A stretch of DNA of 64,000 nt from Hygrocybe punicea (GCA_963556145.1 OY744473.1:4278001-4342000), one strand, 5' to 3'; numbered from the stretch's first letter, positions 9,862 through 21,861 are shown. Translations and numbers: made by a program. The notes: generated by a model from the sequence alone, not told the origin.

Positions 9862-11600
9862 ACGCAATGTTTTGTAGCGGCCTTCTTCGGCTTCAGTTCC
9901 AGGCTCGTGTATATTTGACCAGGGAAAAATGAAGCTAGTTCAAAGCCATCATCATGGCGATTGCAGCAGAATTTTGTAATGAAGTCGATTGCTAGTATTC
10001 AAATATGCCATTTAATACACACAAAATAAAAAAAGAACGAAAAACCTTCAGGCATGTTGTCTTTGAGATAATTTGCAAAGATTTGACGGATGCAAACATA
10101 AGATTGAATCAACTGAATGGAATGTATACCTGTCCATTCGGTCTTCATTAAGTGCTTTCTGGATTCAATGCAGAATGGCCAGTCAGGATCGTCATCAAAT
10201 TCTTCTTGGGGTATCTTGCTGATATCGACGGTTTCCACCCAAGGTTTGTACATGATTAAAAATAGTGATTCGTCTTTGGCATCACAACCACTTCGACCAC
10301 CTCGCTGAATTGTTTTTGTTTCATCTGATGCAATTCCATATTGGATAACCCTGTCAGCACGTCGGAAGTTGATACCATATTCCATTCCGGCACAGGTGTG
10401 TGCAGAACTCGACAGGAACCATTCTGGAAGGCTTGATAAGTGTTTTCGAGGTATGTTTGGGACATTTGACTGTGATAGTGTTGAATTAGGCCCGTTCCTC
10501 GCATTGCTGTGGGCAGCAGACTCTCCAGAAAGAGAGCTGCATCACTGCATTCCTTTATATCATCGTGGAAAATTATCGTGAGTGGAATCATGCTTGGTGA
10601 AGTACAAGAAGGTGCTGGAGGGATTATCAAACTAAGGTTCCAGAAGTCTGATAAAGAACCAACAATTTTGTGCATTGCATACGTGATATTTGGCCTGTTG
10701 CTTGTGCGACGAATAAAGAAGTGGTCGGCTGAGATCGATATTTTCTTCTTTGCGATGTTCAATATGTGAGGGGGAAGTGTAGCTGAAAATCCCATTACTG
10801 TTGTGCTTTTGGGAAAGAGGAGTCTTATTGCATCGAAATGTCCATATGCAGGACGAAACGCTGGTTGTCAATGTTTTGCAATTCCGGCTGTGTAGATTGT
10901 CTGGATTTCGTCAATTTGCAATCGTTTGATAGAGTTGATAAACTTGCGATCCCGTGAACGAAGAAGTCGAGCAAATTGTGTCATGTGTCCGTCAAAAATA
11001 CCCAACTGTTCCATCGTGGTTATGATGTTCATAAAACACCCATTAGCAATGTCCTAAACAGTTAAAAGCTTGCGCGGCTGAAATATCATTGAAATCTTAG
11101 TATCCCACCTTCCAAAGAACAGGATCATCTGTGGTATCCTCATTGACTACAACTGTGTGGATTCCATAGGAATTGAATGCCTCGAGTTGTGCTTGCTGCA
11201 GTCATTTGAGTGGGACAATAAGAATGCAGAGGTCCATCGGGTGTAAGAGCAGGAGAATAGTCATTATCAGGGTCTTGCTGGAGCCAGTTCCAGACACAAC
11301 TATCCCATCTTGACCAGATAGAGAGGCCAAGGCTGCTTCAAGCTGAAAATCCTGTGGTACAACCTTACCATGCGACAACAAAAATACTAAGATACAGGCA
11401 CGAAAGACTTCAACACGTTGAGCATTGTCCAGAGAGTCCACAAAGTAATCAGATGGACGAAGTGTAAGGGGGATGAGTTCATGAAAGACGTCCATTAAGC
11501 CTGGGAGTTTCATTTTGGGAATCAGTGAGAGAGCATTTGCAAGAAAAGCCTGTGGGTCGGGGGGATCAGCCATTGCAGTGTCACCATTGAGATCAGCCAT
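9862..11600 (-). pseudogene. RecQ-like DNA helicase pseudogene
   Basis: Minus-strand helicase relic starting at ATG 11600. Visible motifs: Walker A-like SGTGSSKT (the usual second Gly is Ser), motif II QIDEIQ, motif III GFSATLP, motif VI QRGGRSGCD (Cys where an Arg finger is usual), then FCCNRH resembling an RQC-type Zn site. Introns are inferred at 11054-11108 and 9992-10045. Lesions: TGA after LIVPLK (near 11208), TGA before QPAFRPAYG, and a frameshift near 10395 that fits one extra AC in a CACACA tract. Both TGA codons sit where CGA (Arg) would restore a natural frame. The gene is cut at 9861 by the Gypsy element and resumes at 112-1. The helicase superfamily is clear; the exact family is less so. 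Confidence 0.8.
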
Positions 11601-11995
11601 AGCACCAAGGTTGAGCAGGCCAAAGTGTTCCAGTAATATTAATCTAATCTATAGCTAACTCAATAATTCTATAAAGTTATTATTTCGATCGAGGTATCCA
11701 TTTTATCAGTTTAGGGCTGGCTTAAAAAGTCACGTTCTGTCCGCATTAGGACAGTTTCCGCATTGCCTACCAATTCAAACTCAATTATACCAGCCCTTCT
11801 GTCGAAGAGCTTGCCTCTAGAGTATGAAGGGGTGGTTACGAGCCTAATTGGGCATGGAGTGCTGAGCATTTGGCAATGCTGTTGGTCATCTTTGGTTGAC
11901 ACATCTTGTTGACTGTTATGTGATGTTCATGTGTTTCCAAATTGGTCCATACACCAAACAGCCATATATAATATGCTGAAATGTCACATATTTTC
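11601..11995. other. Intergenic, nothing recognised
   Basis: About 395 bp upstream of the helicase start. A 63-codon minus-strand open frame (11711-11902) has no recognisable motif. No repeat was noticed. It may include the old helicase promoter. Confidence 0.4.
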
Positions 11996-13404
11996 TTTGG
12001 GGCATTCCCCCGTTATAAAATCACTAGTTTACAGGTATTATTTAACAATGATTTTGGTGTGGATTCCACATAGACTCCATGTAGACAAAATCCATGTGGA
12101 ATCCACATGGAATTAACCTGGAGTGGGAATGAATTTTTGAGTGGCAAAATGTCAATTTGGCAGGGATGGAATTCATGTGGAATCCACCTGGAATCCACAT
12201 TGTCCCACTAGTCAGTGGTAAAGAGTAAAGACCTCCTACAGTCTTTAATTTCCTTCAGCTTAACAAGAGCCATCACATTATTGTACAACTTGGAGTATTG
12301 GCAGCTACCTGTGGTGTTACCAATATTACTATGCACCTTTTTATCATTACATTGCACACTATTCAATTGTTTTGCTTGCATTTGAGTTTGAGTTAGTGTT
12401 GCCTCAACTCGTCAGGATCAGCTTTCCTGACCAGCCAAATTGAGGCAACACTAGTTTGAGTTCATCTGGCAGAAAGTGAAATGGGCATATAGAGAGTATC
12501 TAAATACCCACATGATTAGAAATGAAACCTTTCAGTTCAGGGAGAAGAGAGAATGACATGGTGCTCTTCTTGATCTCCTTCTTCTCGTCATTGAGAATGA
12601 TGTCAAAGTTGGGTCAGAGGTGGAGAGATAAGGTAGTTGACCCTTAACTTGTAAATGTTCCTGATAATGAGAATGTCCTCCAGGTACCAGTAATATCATA
12701 TAGAGGTCCTCCCAGAAACAAGGACAATAGTTGATGACCCTATAATAGGGAAATTCAAAAGGAGGTCCACAGAGTTTCATGCACATAGGTCAGCTCAAAT
12801 GCTGAAACATCCAGGGTTATGGGTAGGTAGCAAGAGGTGTATTTGACAATGTAGTGAATGAGGTCACCAGTTTGGAGGTTCTTGACAGCTTGCCATGGGG
12901 AGAGTGAGGACATGCTTGATCTATTGTTATGGTTTCACTATGAGGTGAACTCCCATAATGACAATCAAGCAGAGAGTATATTGCAAGGTAAGGAATCCAG
13001 GGGGAAAACTAGGTAGTGAATGTCACAGGTATGCATGACCTGCCTGGTTTTGTCATGGGTAATTGTGGGTATGGATACAGGGATGGATTTAGTGACCCAT
13101 ATAAGCTCTTTACCCTTTACCACTGATTCCCAGTGGGACAATGTGGATTCCAGGTGGATTCCACATGAATTCCATCCAAGCCAAATGAACATTTTACCAC
13201 TCAAAATTTCACTCCCACTCCAGGTAAATTCCATGTAGATTCCACATGGAGTCCATGTGGAATCCACATAAACTATGACCATTTTTGTCCACCTGGAGTC
13301 CATGTAAAATCCATCTGAGTTGAAGGGCTATGCTTGTCTATTTTAATAAATAATAAATAATATTTAAATATACTATATTATTAGGGAGCGGGGGAATTCC
13401 CCAA
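11996..13404. mobile_element. Long-TIR DNA element built of GTGGAATCCAC motifs, non-autonomous
   Basis: Inverted arms of roughly 200 bp bound a 1.4 kb unit. The left arm (about 11996-12225) and the reverse complement of the right arm (about 13404-13125) share TTGGGGMATTCCCCCG at the outer edge. They also share the inner series GGAATTCATGTGGAATCC, CACCTGGAATCCACATTGTC, CCACT and CAGTGGTAAAG. The arms contain many short palindromic TCCATGTGGA units. The interior has only a weak 84-codon frame (12532-12786, minus) and the 60-bp MITE at 12394. No flanking duplication could be fixed, so the superfamily is unassigned. Related arm sequence occurs at 20160-20300 and 22490-22575. Confidence 0.6.
12394..12453. 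mobile_element. 60-bp hAT-like MITE with 8-bp target duplication
   Basis: Begins TAGTGTTGCCTCAA and ends TTGAGGCAACACTA, a 14-bp perfect terminal inverted repeat. GTTTGAGT flanks both sides (12386-12393 and 12454-12461). The 8-bp duplication and TAGTG terminus fit hAT elements. It has the same terminal 10 bases as the elements at 29601, 42844 and 47576 (the last with small changes), though it is only 60 bp long. Confidence 0.8.
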
Positions 13405-13924
13405 GGTGAATATTATCAATGTGACAGGTTTATATGGGTTTGTTTGTTGCGCATGGACCATTGTTTAACTTTGCCGTGCCAAACAACACCAAAATAATCA
13501 ATTAAGTAATACCTGGGTATAGGGTTACAGCCCAGAACTGATGACGATGCCCACCACATGATCAAATCAGGCCAAGAAGATGGCTGTCAATACACCAAAA
13601 AACACCAGCCGCACAGCAAGGCGTGCCAGCCACAGAAGTGGTTGAGGTTAACTCAGCAGAGACGATAGTCGACACCCACAATGAAAACGGCTGCATGGCC
13701 ACAGTGGATGCTGAACAGGTCAAAGTCAACACGGGGATGAAGACGGTCATCAATAGCCGCAAAAAAGAAAAAACCCACTGCGGGGCCGCACCCAATGCCC
13801 AGGCGAACACGAAAACCGTGCAACCGGCTAAAAAACAGGACGGGAAAGGGAACAGGAAAGGTTGAAAGTGCATACCTGCTCACAGGGTTATGCCGTCATC
13901 TATTAACTCTTGTTTTTCTTCAGG
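13405..13924. other. Upstream region of the 13925 gene, possible 5' exon
   Basis: Holds an 81-codon plus-strand open frame (13623-13865, Lys/Thr/Asn-rich) ending just before a probable intron that closes with TTTTTCTTCAG at 13923. It could be a 5' leader exon of the next gene, but its frame does not splice cleanly to the ATG at 13925. No motif was recognised. Confidence 0.3.
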
Positions 13925-15786
13925 ATGTCATCTGCACAGCACACCGCGAAAGATATGCCCGCCGATGCTGCTGGGACACCCATCAAACTTACCAAGTACG
14001 TTTTTCTTTCACTTATTCGTGGCTACATATTGACTAACAGCCATGATTTAGGGCTGAGCATGCCCTTGAGAATAGTGAGCTAACTGTAGCCCCACCGCCT
14101 CATCAACATTCAACCACCACCACCCTACACCCCAATCGAGGCCCCCCCGTGGCCATGGGTTGTCAGCGTCGCTCAGATGTCCGTAAGGTCGGTGCTGCAA
14201 CCCAAGGGGCCACCGACCAAGCAAAGGGCCATGGGAATGGTCTTGACGGCAATGAGAATGATGACGACGGCAATGAGAACGATGACAACAGCGATGACGA
14301 CAGCAACAACAATGGTGCCAACAAGAACAATGACAACAACGAGAACAATGACAAGGGAGACGAGAGCGACGGCAGCCAGGGCGACGGCAGCCAGGGCTCC
14401 CAGGAGCCAGACTTGGACTCTCAAGATCTCTGGGATCCTTGTGAGGATGGCAAGGGGCCAAAGGTATGGGTGGAGGATACCGAGGAGGCTGATGATGATT
14501 TCAAGGTTGGGGGTGGTACGGATGGCAACAATGAGGGGAAAAATTTCCCAGATAACAAAGTCAACTACAATGGTGGCAAGGGTGTGCCCCCTGGCACCAG
14601 TATATTGGGGATAGACATTGACTTCCATGAGGTCATGAGGTGGAGTCTGCCTGGCAGCCCACAGCAAGCAAATCTGCCAGGTGTTCCTTGCACCTCTGGT
14701 CTCATGAGGAGTCCACCTGGCAGCCCACAGCGAGCAAATCTGTGGGGTGCTTCTCGCATGACTGGGGGTCAATTTTGTGGAAGAGCCATGGGCAATGTGT
14801 TTAATTTTGCTAATGCCCATGAGATGCGTCGTGAAGAACTTGTGACTTCTCTGATGAGGAAGGTGTTATTGTACATGAGCAAGCGCGAGGATGCTAAACC
14901 TGCCATGTCCATGAAGCATCGGATTGTTTCTGGTCTCTCACCTATCTTGATGCAGCTGGCAAGACATTACTCCCCAATTCGAAGTATGTTATCTTTACTC
15001 TATACGTCAAACTTATGGACTAACCCTGGTATAGAATCTAACAACTGTGTTTATGTGCATGATGAGGATGACACATGGGCAGTTCATGGCAGGTTTCAGG
15101 ATGCCCTTAAGGACAATGAGTCTGTTAATTGGAAGCATGCAAATTCTGACTGGGTTCTCTCCATTTTGGTGGTCAGTCATGTACTGTTTGTCTCACACCT
15201 GATTCTTCTAATGTATATACAGGATCAGGAGGATTTATTGTTCACGGCTCTGACCACTGCATTTGCCTCTACTTCAGAGGTTGCCTTACCCTCTACCACT
15301 CAGGATATTGTAACCCTCCTTTGGATTCCTCTCCATCTTACCAATCGCAATGATAACAGTCTACGTATCGCATACGAAAAATTCATGGCACATGCCTGGG
15401 TGTCTAAAACTATGCAGCTCATGGTTTCTCAAGGAACTTGGAAGGGAAAGCGACTGACTGGGACTGAGCTCATTGAGCTATTTGTCTCCAAGTCTATGTG
15501 GTTCCGATATTTCAGCCCTAACTTTCCGATGGTTTCTAACTTTCCTGACATGGTTTTGTGGTTGGAGAATGATGAGAGATGCCCTTCTGATCTTGCTGTG
15601 TGGGGTTTTGAAAAGTCCGCCTATCACTTCAAGGATTTAGCCAAATATCTTGCTGATGGAGGTCCTGTACAGCCTAGTGCTGAAGGTTCTGGAAAGAAGT
15701 TGAAGGGGAAGAGGAAAGCTAATGATGGGGCAGGAGGATGGAAAAAGGTCCAGAAATCTGGGAGTAGCAAGATTCCAGTTGTGTAA
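13925..15786 (+). CDS. Protein of unknown function, acidic N-terminus, KDZ-element neighbour
   Basis: Four exons (13925-13995, 14052-14983, 15035-15171, 15223-15786) total 568 codons in one frame. The introns are 56, 51 and 51 bp; the two 51-bp introns are multiples of three, so the frame stays open even unspliced. Residues about 75-150 are Asp/Asn-rich low complexity (ENDDDGNENDDNSDDDSNN). A two-copy Ser-Pro-Pro-Gly-Ser-Pro-Gln repeat follows. The rest is a folded, helix-predicted region with conserved-looking blocks (VYVHDEDDTWAVHGRFQDAL, MWFRYFSPNFP) and a Lys-rich tail (GKKLKGKRKAN). I do not recognise the family. It ends 64 bp before the CxC5/CxC6 gene and has no visible lesions, so it may be a partner of that transposon or an independent gene. 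Confidence 0.6.
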
Positions 15787-15850
15787 GTATCTAGTTGAAC
15801 AAGTCATATAATGCATTCAATTATGATATTTTAGAGAATTCTCCCTGCAC

Positions 15851-18800
15851 ATGCCATTGCAATTTGGTCTCCATCTGCTATTTGCTGCATGTCCTGCAGT
15901 AACATCCTATTATGGGAGGGTGGTATTGGCATTTTGGATGTTAACCATAGCATTTGAAGCCTTGCCACTTGTGTCTGCCTTGCCAGAGGAGAATCCTTTT
16001 CCAAAAATTGCATTCTCAGCATTCAGGGCATTCATAGAACAACACTTTGGTTCCAACATATCTTTGGCCACAGTTCTTACTCTCCTATTCACCATGGTTG
16101 AAAACCCTGAACTGCTCAACTTACATGCAAGGCAGCAGAATCCAGTGTTTGAAGGAGAGTATAAGACAGTTCTCTCCTCCAGGATGAGAAGTCTTACACG
16201 GGCTCTGGAAAAGAGACTTGGTACTGCTGCCAACAGCCTCTTCAAAAGAACTGAAAACAGAAATAATATGTCTGAAGATATGGCAACAAATGCTGTAGCC
16301 AACAAACTGGATTCTTTTTCCAAATTATTAGGCTTCTATCCATATGATAGAGATGGGACTTTCCAAGGCAAACTTGTGCCCATTTCTCAACAGGATATAG
16401 AGCCAGTGTATATCATCTGTCCAGAGGCTATTGAGTGTGAAACCATGGCTTGCAATCCACGGTCTCTGCTCCAGGACAAAAGACCAAGAGATATATCTCA
16501 GGCCACTCTCATCAAAGGCACAAAGCTCTTTGAGCATGTTCCAGTTCTTTGTGGAAAATGTCCAGACTGCAAAACAAGTTATTATGCAGATCATGAACAT
16601 GCATCAATGCCAGATGGGGATGACTGGTGCAGAGTTTATTTGAATTCTGCTAGATATCTCAAAGTTGGCTCATCCACATGGCTTTATCAAGATTTTTCTG
16701 CTGCTGTTTTGAATGGCATGTACAGCTTTCATAGACTGTCCACGGGTCAGTCCAGGCTGGCCCTCACCTGATTTTGCTGGCCCTGGCCCTGGGTCATAAG
16801 GGCCAGGTCAGGGCCAGGCCAGGTCAGGGTCGGCCCTGGTCAGCCCTGGCCCTCTATCTCAAAGATTTGTCCATACATGCTCTCCATTCACAGTATTCTA
16901 ATCCACATAACAGTATTCTAATCCACATAGTCATCATTAAAGTCAAAATCCCCAACATATTTCTTCATGATCTCTCCTTCCACATCAAGCATTTTATCTG
17001 TGTATGCAGCATGTAGCTTGCAGTCCTCTGAATTTGAATTCCTTCATTGCCATTATTGAGGGTCATAGTATATGTGCTCAGCAATATGGGTTCAGGGTGT
17101 ATTTATAGCTAGATAGTCATGAGCCATTTTGGTAGCCTTTTATACCATGGAGTTATGAACCTGTGGGGGATCCCAAGGCTAAAAGGATCTCCAACTATGG
17201 GAACAAATCTTTCAAGCCTGGTGTCTTTGGAAATGCTAAAGCATGCATGGTTAGAGTAAGCTAAATGACATACATGTACCTCTGACATCTAAGAGGGCTG
17301 GGCCAGGGCCAGCTGTTTACTGACTTGGCCCTTGGCCCTCAATTGGAGGGCCTTTTAGGGCCAGGCCGGGGTCGACCCTAGGGCCACAGGGTCATGGCCC
17401 TGCCTGTGGACAGTCTAAGCTTTCATGCCTCTACTTCAGCCTACACAGAATATTGGAATGATAGCTTTCTTCAACTTCATCAAAACCATGTCAAACTCAC
17501 TTGTCGTCTGGTCTGGCAGGCTTTTGTTCAGGAATCAGTACGATCAATTGCTGCAGCTTCAGACACTACCTTGACACTTCCTGATGGACTTCCATGCTAA
17601 TGAGCATGCATGTTCTGAATGCACCCATGAATTCAAGAGAACTGCAGATGTCATTACTGTTCATGATCCTGCTGCCATAGTTGGGGTTGATGAAAACCAG
17701 GCAGTGACTGTACTTCTTGGACCTGATGCAGACCTAGCAGCTCAAGATACTGCTCAGGCTATCCAAGAGGCAGCAAACCAAGAGCCAGGAGATGATACAC
17801 AGATGGATGTTGACCAACAACCATCTTTTATTATCATGGCTGTTATGGATGGTGTTGTTATGGGGCCTCTAGTAAGTGGTTGGAATATGATGAATTTAAA
17901 AGTCTGATGATAATGTGCAACTTAATAGCATTGTTCCCAAGAAGGCTGTATTGAGGAACTTGAGAATGCACGTGGTGGAGCATACTGTGCTGAACACAAT
18001 ACTCAGTTTGGACCACAGTGTAGGATGTCAGACTGTCTCCATCCCAAGGTTGCTGGAACTCAAGCTTGCCAACTACACCAACCTGAATGGCTTAACCATG
18101 TCAACCGCTATGGTTGTCAGAGTATACTTGGTGTTAGCAGAGCATTACGCAGAACTGCAGAAAGTCTTCCCTGGATTCCAGTGGCAACACATCAGCAGCA
18201 ACCTCATGATGAGCCTGCAGCTGAAGCACCTCAAAGGAAACAATTCACAGCACTGAGATTTCACTGTGTAGAAACCATATGTGCGCCATGTGGAGTGGTG
18301 ATTGCCTGGACCAAGTTTGACAAGTCTGAATCCCCCACAAAGATCTTACAGTTCTTGCATGCTGTCTACCCAGAAAAGGACTCATGACCATCTTATTTGG
18401 CCATTGATAAGGCCTGTCTTGTTCTCAGAACCAGTCTTGCCAATGGTAGTTGGGATATGTGGAAGGATATCACTTGATTCATAGTTGATTCCTATCACTA
18501 TGTTAATCACTGGGAGACCAACTATCTTTGTAGAAAATGGTGCAATCCTGCCCCATTGAATGGCTCAGCACCTAATCTGGTTGTTGTGGAAAATGACAGG
18601 AATGGTCAACCACACTACAAATGTGCCTTTAATACTCAGTTAAATCAATTTGTAATGGTGTGATATATATTAACTTTCTTAATTCTAGGCATATGAGCAA
18701 TTAAATGCTTGGCTAGGTGGCTTTGAAACTATTCTCAAGAGAATGACTATTGGTAACTTTGACTGGTTCTTACACTCCATGCTATTTCTTCATACAGAAC

Positions 18801-18886
18801 GAGTCATCAAAAAGCAAATTAAGCAGGCAGAGAATGAAGATGTCAAGAATGATAAAGAAGATGAAGAGAATGTTTATGATGACTAG
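15851..18886 (+). pseudogene. KDZ-associated CxC5/CxC6 cysteine-cluster, transposase-like pseudogene
   Basis: Plus-strand gene from ATG 15851. The first exon ends with a CxC5-type cluster (YIICPEAIECETMACNP, then VLCGKCPDCKTSYYADHEHA). After the inserted MITE (16732-17417) the frame resumes with HACSECTHEFK, then a CxC6-type cluster (HCSQEGCIEELENARGGAYC and GTQACQLHQPEW). A transposase-like tail follows (FHCVETICAPCGVVIAWTKF, AIDKACLVLRT, FIVDSYHYVNH, LNAWLGGFETIL) and the gene ends at TAG 18884-18886. Lesions: the MITE, a frameshift near 17585, TGA at 18385-18387 and 18475-18477 (both at expected Arg positions), and a damaged splice near 18640. CxC5/CxC6 accompany KDZ transposases in basidiomycetes, so this is a relic of a KDZ-type unit. 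Confidence 0.75.
16732..17417. mobile_element. hAT-like MITE inside the CxC5/CxC6 gene
   Basis: 686 bp with 12-bp perfect ends (TAGACTGTCCAC / GTGGACAGTCTA) and an exact 8-bp duplication AGCTTTCA at 16724-16731 and 17418-17425. Removing it and one duplication copy restores the host frame (..MYSFH / ASTSAYTE..). The first and last ~100 bp are crowded with GGCCCTGG-type subterminal repeats, as transposase-binding regions of hAT elements often are. There is no coding potential. The TAGAC terminus differs from the TAGTGTTGCC group, so it is a second family. Confidence 0.85.
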
Positions 18887-19168
18887 TAACAACTTGTACT
18901 TGTATTTGTATTTCTGAGTCTGAAATAATACAGGACAGTAGCAGATTAATGTGAATGAGAATGATAACCAAGCCAATTATTGACACATACAAAAAGTGAG
19001 AATATTATGAATTTGTATTAAACCACATAGTGGGATCTTGCTCTCTGAATAAGATCTAAGAGATTTCCATAGTAGACTCTAATAACAACTTTGTGTCCTT
19101 AACATGAGTTGTATTAAATAAGATATAAGCAAAAGAATGGAAAAATCTCAACTTTTTGGTGGGATTTT
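18887..19168. other. AT-rich spacer
   Basis: About 280 bp after the CxC6 gene, low in G+C. It includes the presumed 3' end of that gene and TTGGTGGGATTTTGGTGGGATT just before the palindrome. No gene was seen. Confidence 0.4.
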
Positions 19169-20044
19169 GGTGGGATTCCATGCACAGGGTGCGCAGTAGC
19201 ATACCATGTCACACAGTATCTTGAAAGTACTTGACAAGTATACTAAATATCATTACCATAACATTCAACATGGTATTGTAACAGTATTCAGACATAAACT
19301 ACAATACTTGTGCTCAAATTCATCTGAAGGTATGAAGGCAAATGAGACTTATACCTTTTCAATAACATCAAGCCTTTTGTTTCACTACTTTTACTGTATC
19401 TACAGCAAAGTACTGTATAGTTCGGATAGAATACTTGCAGCCTAAGATGAATAAAAGTATTAACTAGTAAGGAAGTTGTGCCACTTTCACTACTAGGATA
19501 CCTTTTGAATCCTTTCAAGATACAGTGTGAAATAGTATAGTACTATTGCCATATTGTGGATTTAAGATACTGTGTCAATACTTTTAAGATACTTTTATTA
19601 TAATAAAAGTACGGAAACAGTATCTTAAAAGTATTGACACAGTATCTTAAATCTACAATATGGCAACAGTACTATACTATTTCACACTGTATCTTGAAAG
19701 GATTCAAAAGGTATCCTAGTAGTGAAAGTGGCACAACTTCCTTACTAGTTTAATACTTTTATTCATCTTAGGCTGCAAGTATTCTATCTGAACTATACAG
19801 CACTTTGCTGTAGATACAGTAAAAGTAGTGAAACAAAAGGCTTGATGTTATTGAAAAGGTATAAGTCTCATTTGCCTTCATACCTTCAGATGAATTTGAG
19901 CACAAGTATTGTAGTTTATGTCTGAATACTGTTACAATACCATGTTGAATGTTATGGTAATGATATTTAGTATACTTGTCAAGTACTTTCAAGATACTGT
20001 GTGACATGGTATGCTACTGCACACCCTGTGATGTGGAATCCCAC
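19169..20044. mobile_element. 876-bp foldback palindrome
   Basis: Two ~420-bp arms are inverted copies with a centre near 19606. A 79-codon frame at 19206-19445 (plus) is repeated exactly at 19768-20007 (minus), because both are the same arm sequence. Arm mismatches are few (for example GTTCGGATA against GTTCAGATA). The outer ends read GTGGGATTCCA / TGGAATCCCAC. The arms are rich in AGTATCTTAAAAGTATT-type units. There is no transposase, so it is a foldback-type non-autonomous element. Confidence 0.8.
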
Positions 20045-20365
20045 TAGGAATAAAATGGTCTCTTAGTCTTCAAGGAAGCCCTATGAGTTGAGAATGCTAG
20101 ATATAGTCTTATATTAGCATTGGCATTGATATTGAAGTGGGAAAAGTCAAAAAAGTCAAAAAAACCTGGTGCATTTCGAGTTTCTAGGTAGAATCCATGT
20201 GGAGTCCATATGGAACAAAAAGTCAAACAAACCCAAGTTTCCATGTGGAGTCCATGTGGAGTCCATGTGGAATCCATGTGGAATCCCACTAGAAATAAAA
20301 TTTTCTATTAGTCTAAAACTAAGCCCTATGAGTTTAGAATGCTAAATATAGTTTTATATTTGCAA
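20034..20365. repeat. Two direct copies of an ~80-bp unit with TCCATGTGGA arrays
   Basis: The unit running from GGAATCCCACTAG through AAGCCCTATGAGTT to GCTAAATATAGT occurs at about 20034-20112 and again at about 20279-20358. Between the copies lie AAAAGTCAAAAAAGTCAAA tracts and repeated CCATGTGGAGT motifs. The latter match the long-TIR element at 11996-13404 and the fragment at 22430-22575. Confidence 0.6.
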
Positions 20366-21350
20366 TAGCATTCTATAGTTAGGTTGAGAGTGGTCACGTG
20401 TTGATGGATTGGGAAGCTTACATAAATTTTGCGGAGTTGGGAAGCGAAGTTCAGTCTGAGTCAGGCCTGGTGAGGTTTGCTTGGCAAGCCTGGTTGCCGT
20501 TTGGTTGTCTGAGACTGAGCAGAGGGGGGAAAAGACACTGTTTGGGGTGCCGCGGCTGGAATGGGGCACGCAAATTTTTGGGAAATTACATGCATATTCT
20601 ACACTATATATGCAACATTTTGTCCCACCAAAAGGAGTCCCATGTGGTGTGTGTGAGCCTGCAGAATGTCAGGAAAGTCAAGGTGGTCCGGAGTTGTGGC
20701 TGAAATTCGGACTCAGTTCGAAATCCACAGCCAGAGCATTCACACTCAGCTGAACTCAAAACCTTCTGCTCATCAACATCCTATTCCCTCCATTCCCGAC
20801 TCTCCTGCCAGCTTCCTGCCGCTCCTGCCGCCCCACAACTTTCCCATCCCCCTCTACTGTCTCCTACCCCCCTCCAGGCAACTTTTTGGCCCCCCCAAGT
20901 TGACCAATGGACAGCAACAGTGCCACCAGTGCCCCCAGCAAGAGGCGCATTCCGGCTGCTTTTGAGCGCCATGGGGGAGTTCTGAGGGCAGCAGGGGGTG
21001 GGTGCACCCACCCCCTGCTGTTCCAGGTGAGTTTTCAGTTTAATTGACTGTATTGGAGGTGGACTGACATGGGAGTGATCACCCAGGCTTCACCCCCCAC
21101 TCTCTGCCCTCCCATCACCCCATCCAGCTCACTTCTACCTCCCCTCAACCCCCCTGCACTCCCCCCACCCATCCCCCACCCCCTCTCTGCTTCCCCCCCC
21201 CTGGCCTGTTCTGGCCCCTCCCCTCCACCTCCTTGCTCAACCCCCCTCTCCAGCCCTTTTCTTTGGTCCTAATTCACTCCTCTTTCACTCTCCTGCTATG
21301 TCTCTCACCACTCTGTGCCTGTACCCTCTGTAGTAGCTCATTTTCTATGA
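20366..21350. other. Low-complexity C-rich region, no convincing gene
   Basis: Open frames here (for example 20666-20965 and 21069-21272) are Pro/Ser/Leu-rich products of CCC/CTC-rich DNA and show no domain. A TTAATTAATTAATTAATTAA microsatellite lies just beyond, at about 21383-21402. Nothing else was supported. Confidence 0.4.
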
Positions 21351-21861
21351 TATTGACATTCAGTTTAATTTAATGTAACTTATTAATTAATTAATTAATT
21401 AATAACTACTTAACAATGGCTGAACCAAAACAGTGTCAAGACTTCACTACTGTGAATCCTGTCTTCAGTAGGCAAGAATATTATCCACTGTCCAGGTGGG
21501 AGTCTACCTGATATTTACCAGTGACCTCAAGCATGGTGAGGTCTCAGCAGTAAACATAATATATTCTGGACTTAATCACTAAACCCGAATTGGTGAGCTT
21601 GCACAATGAGTGGTGGGATGATATCACCACACCCTGGGATCAGTGGCAAGAACTAAGGAAGAAAGGGTATTTGGTAGATAAGACAGTGAGACATTAGCAT
21701 TAGAAAAAAGAGCAAAAAATCATGGGAGAAAGAATGCAAGGGGGTGCAAGAAAAATCTATTGGTCAGCTAACAATGCAACATTGTCAAAGCAATGACAGA
21801 GATTTAAAAAGAAGACATACTGAAAGACACACTGTACAGATACAATTTATGCAACACACCT

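Noticed and set aside
19206..20007. Two identical 79-codon proteins on opposite strands
   Set aside because: They are the two arms of one palindrome, not a conserved gene pair.
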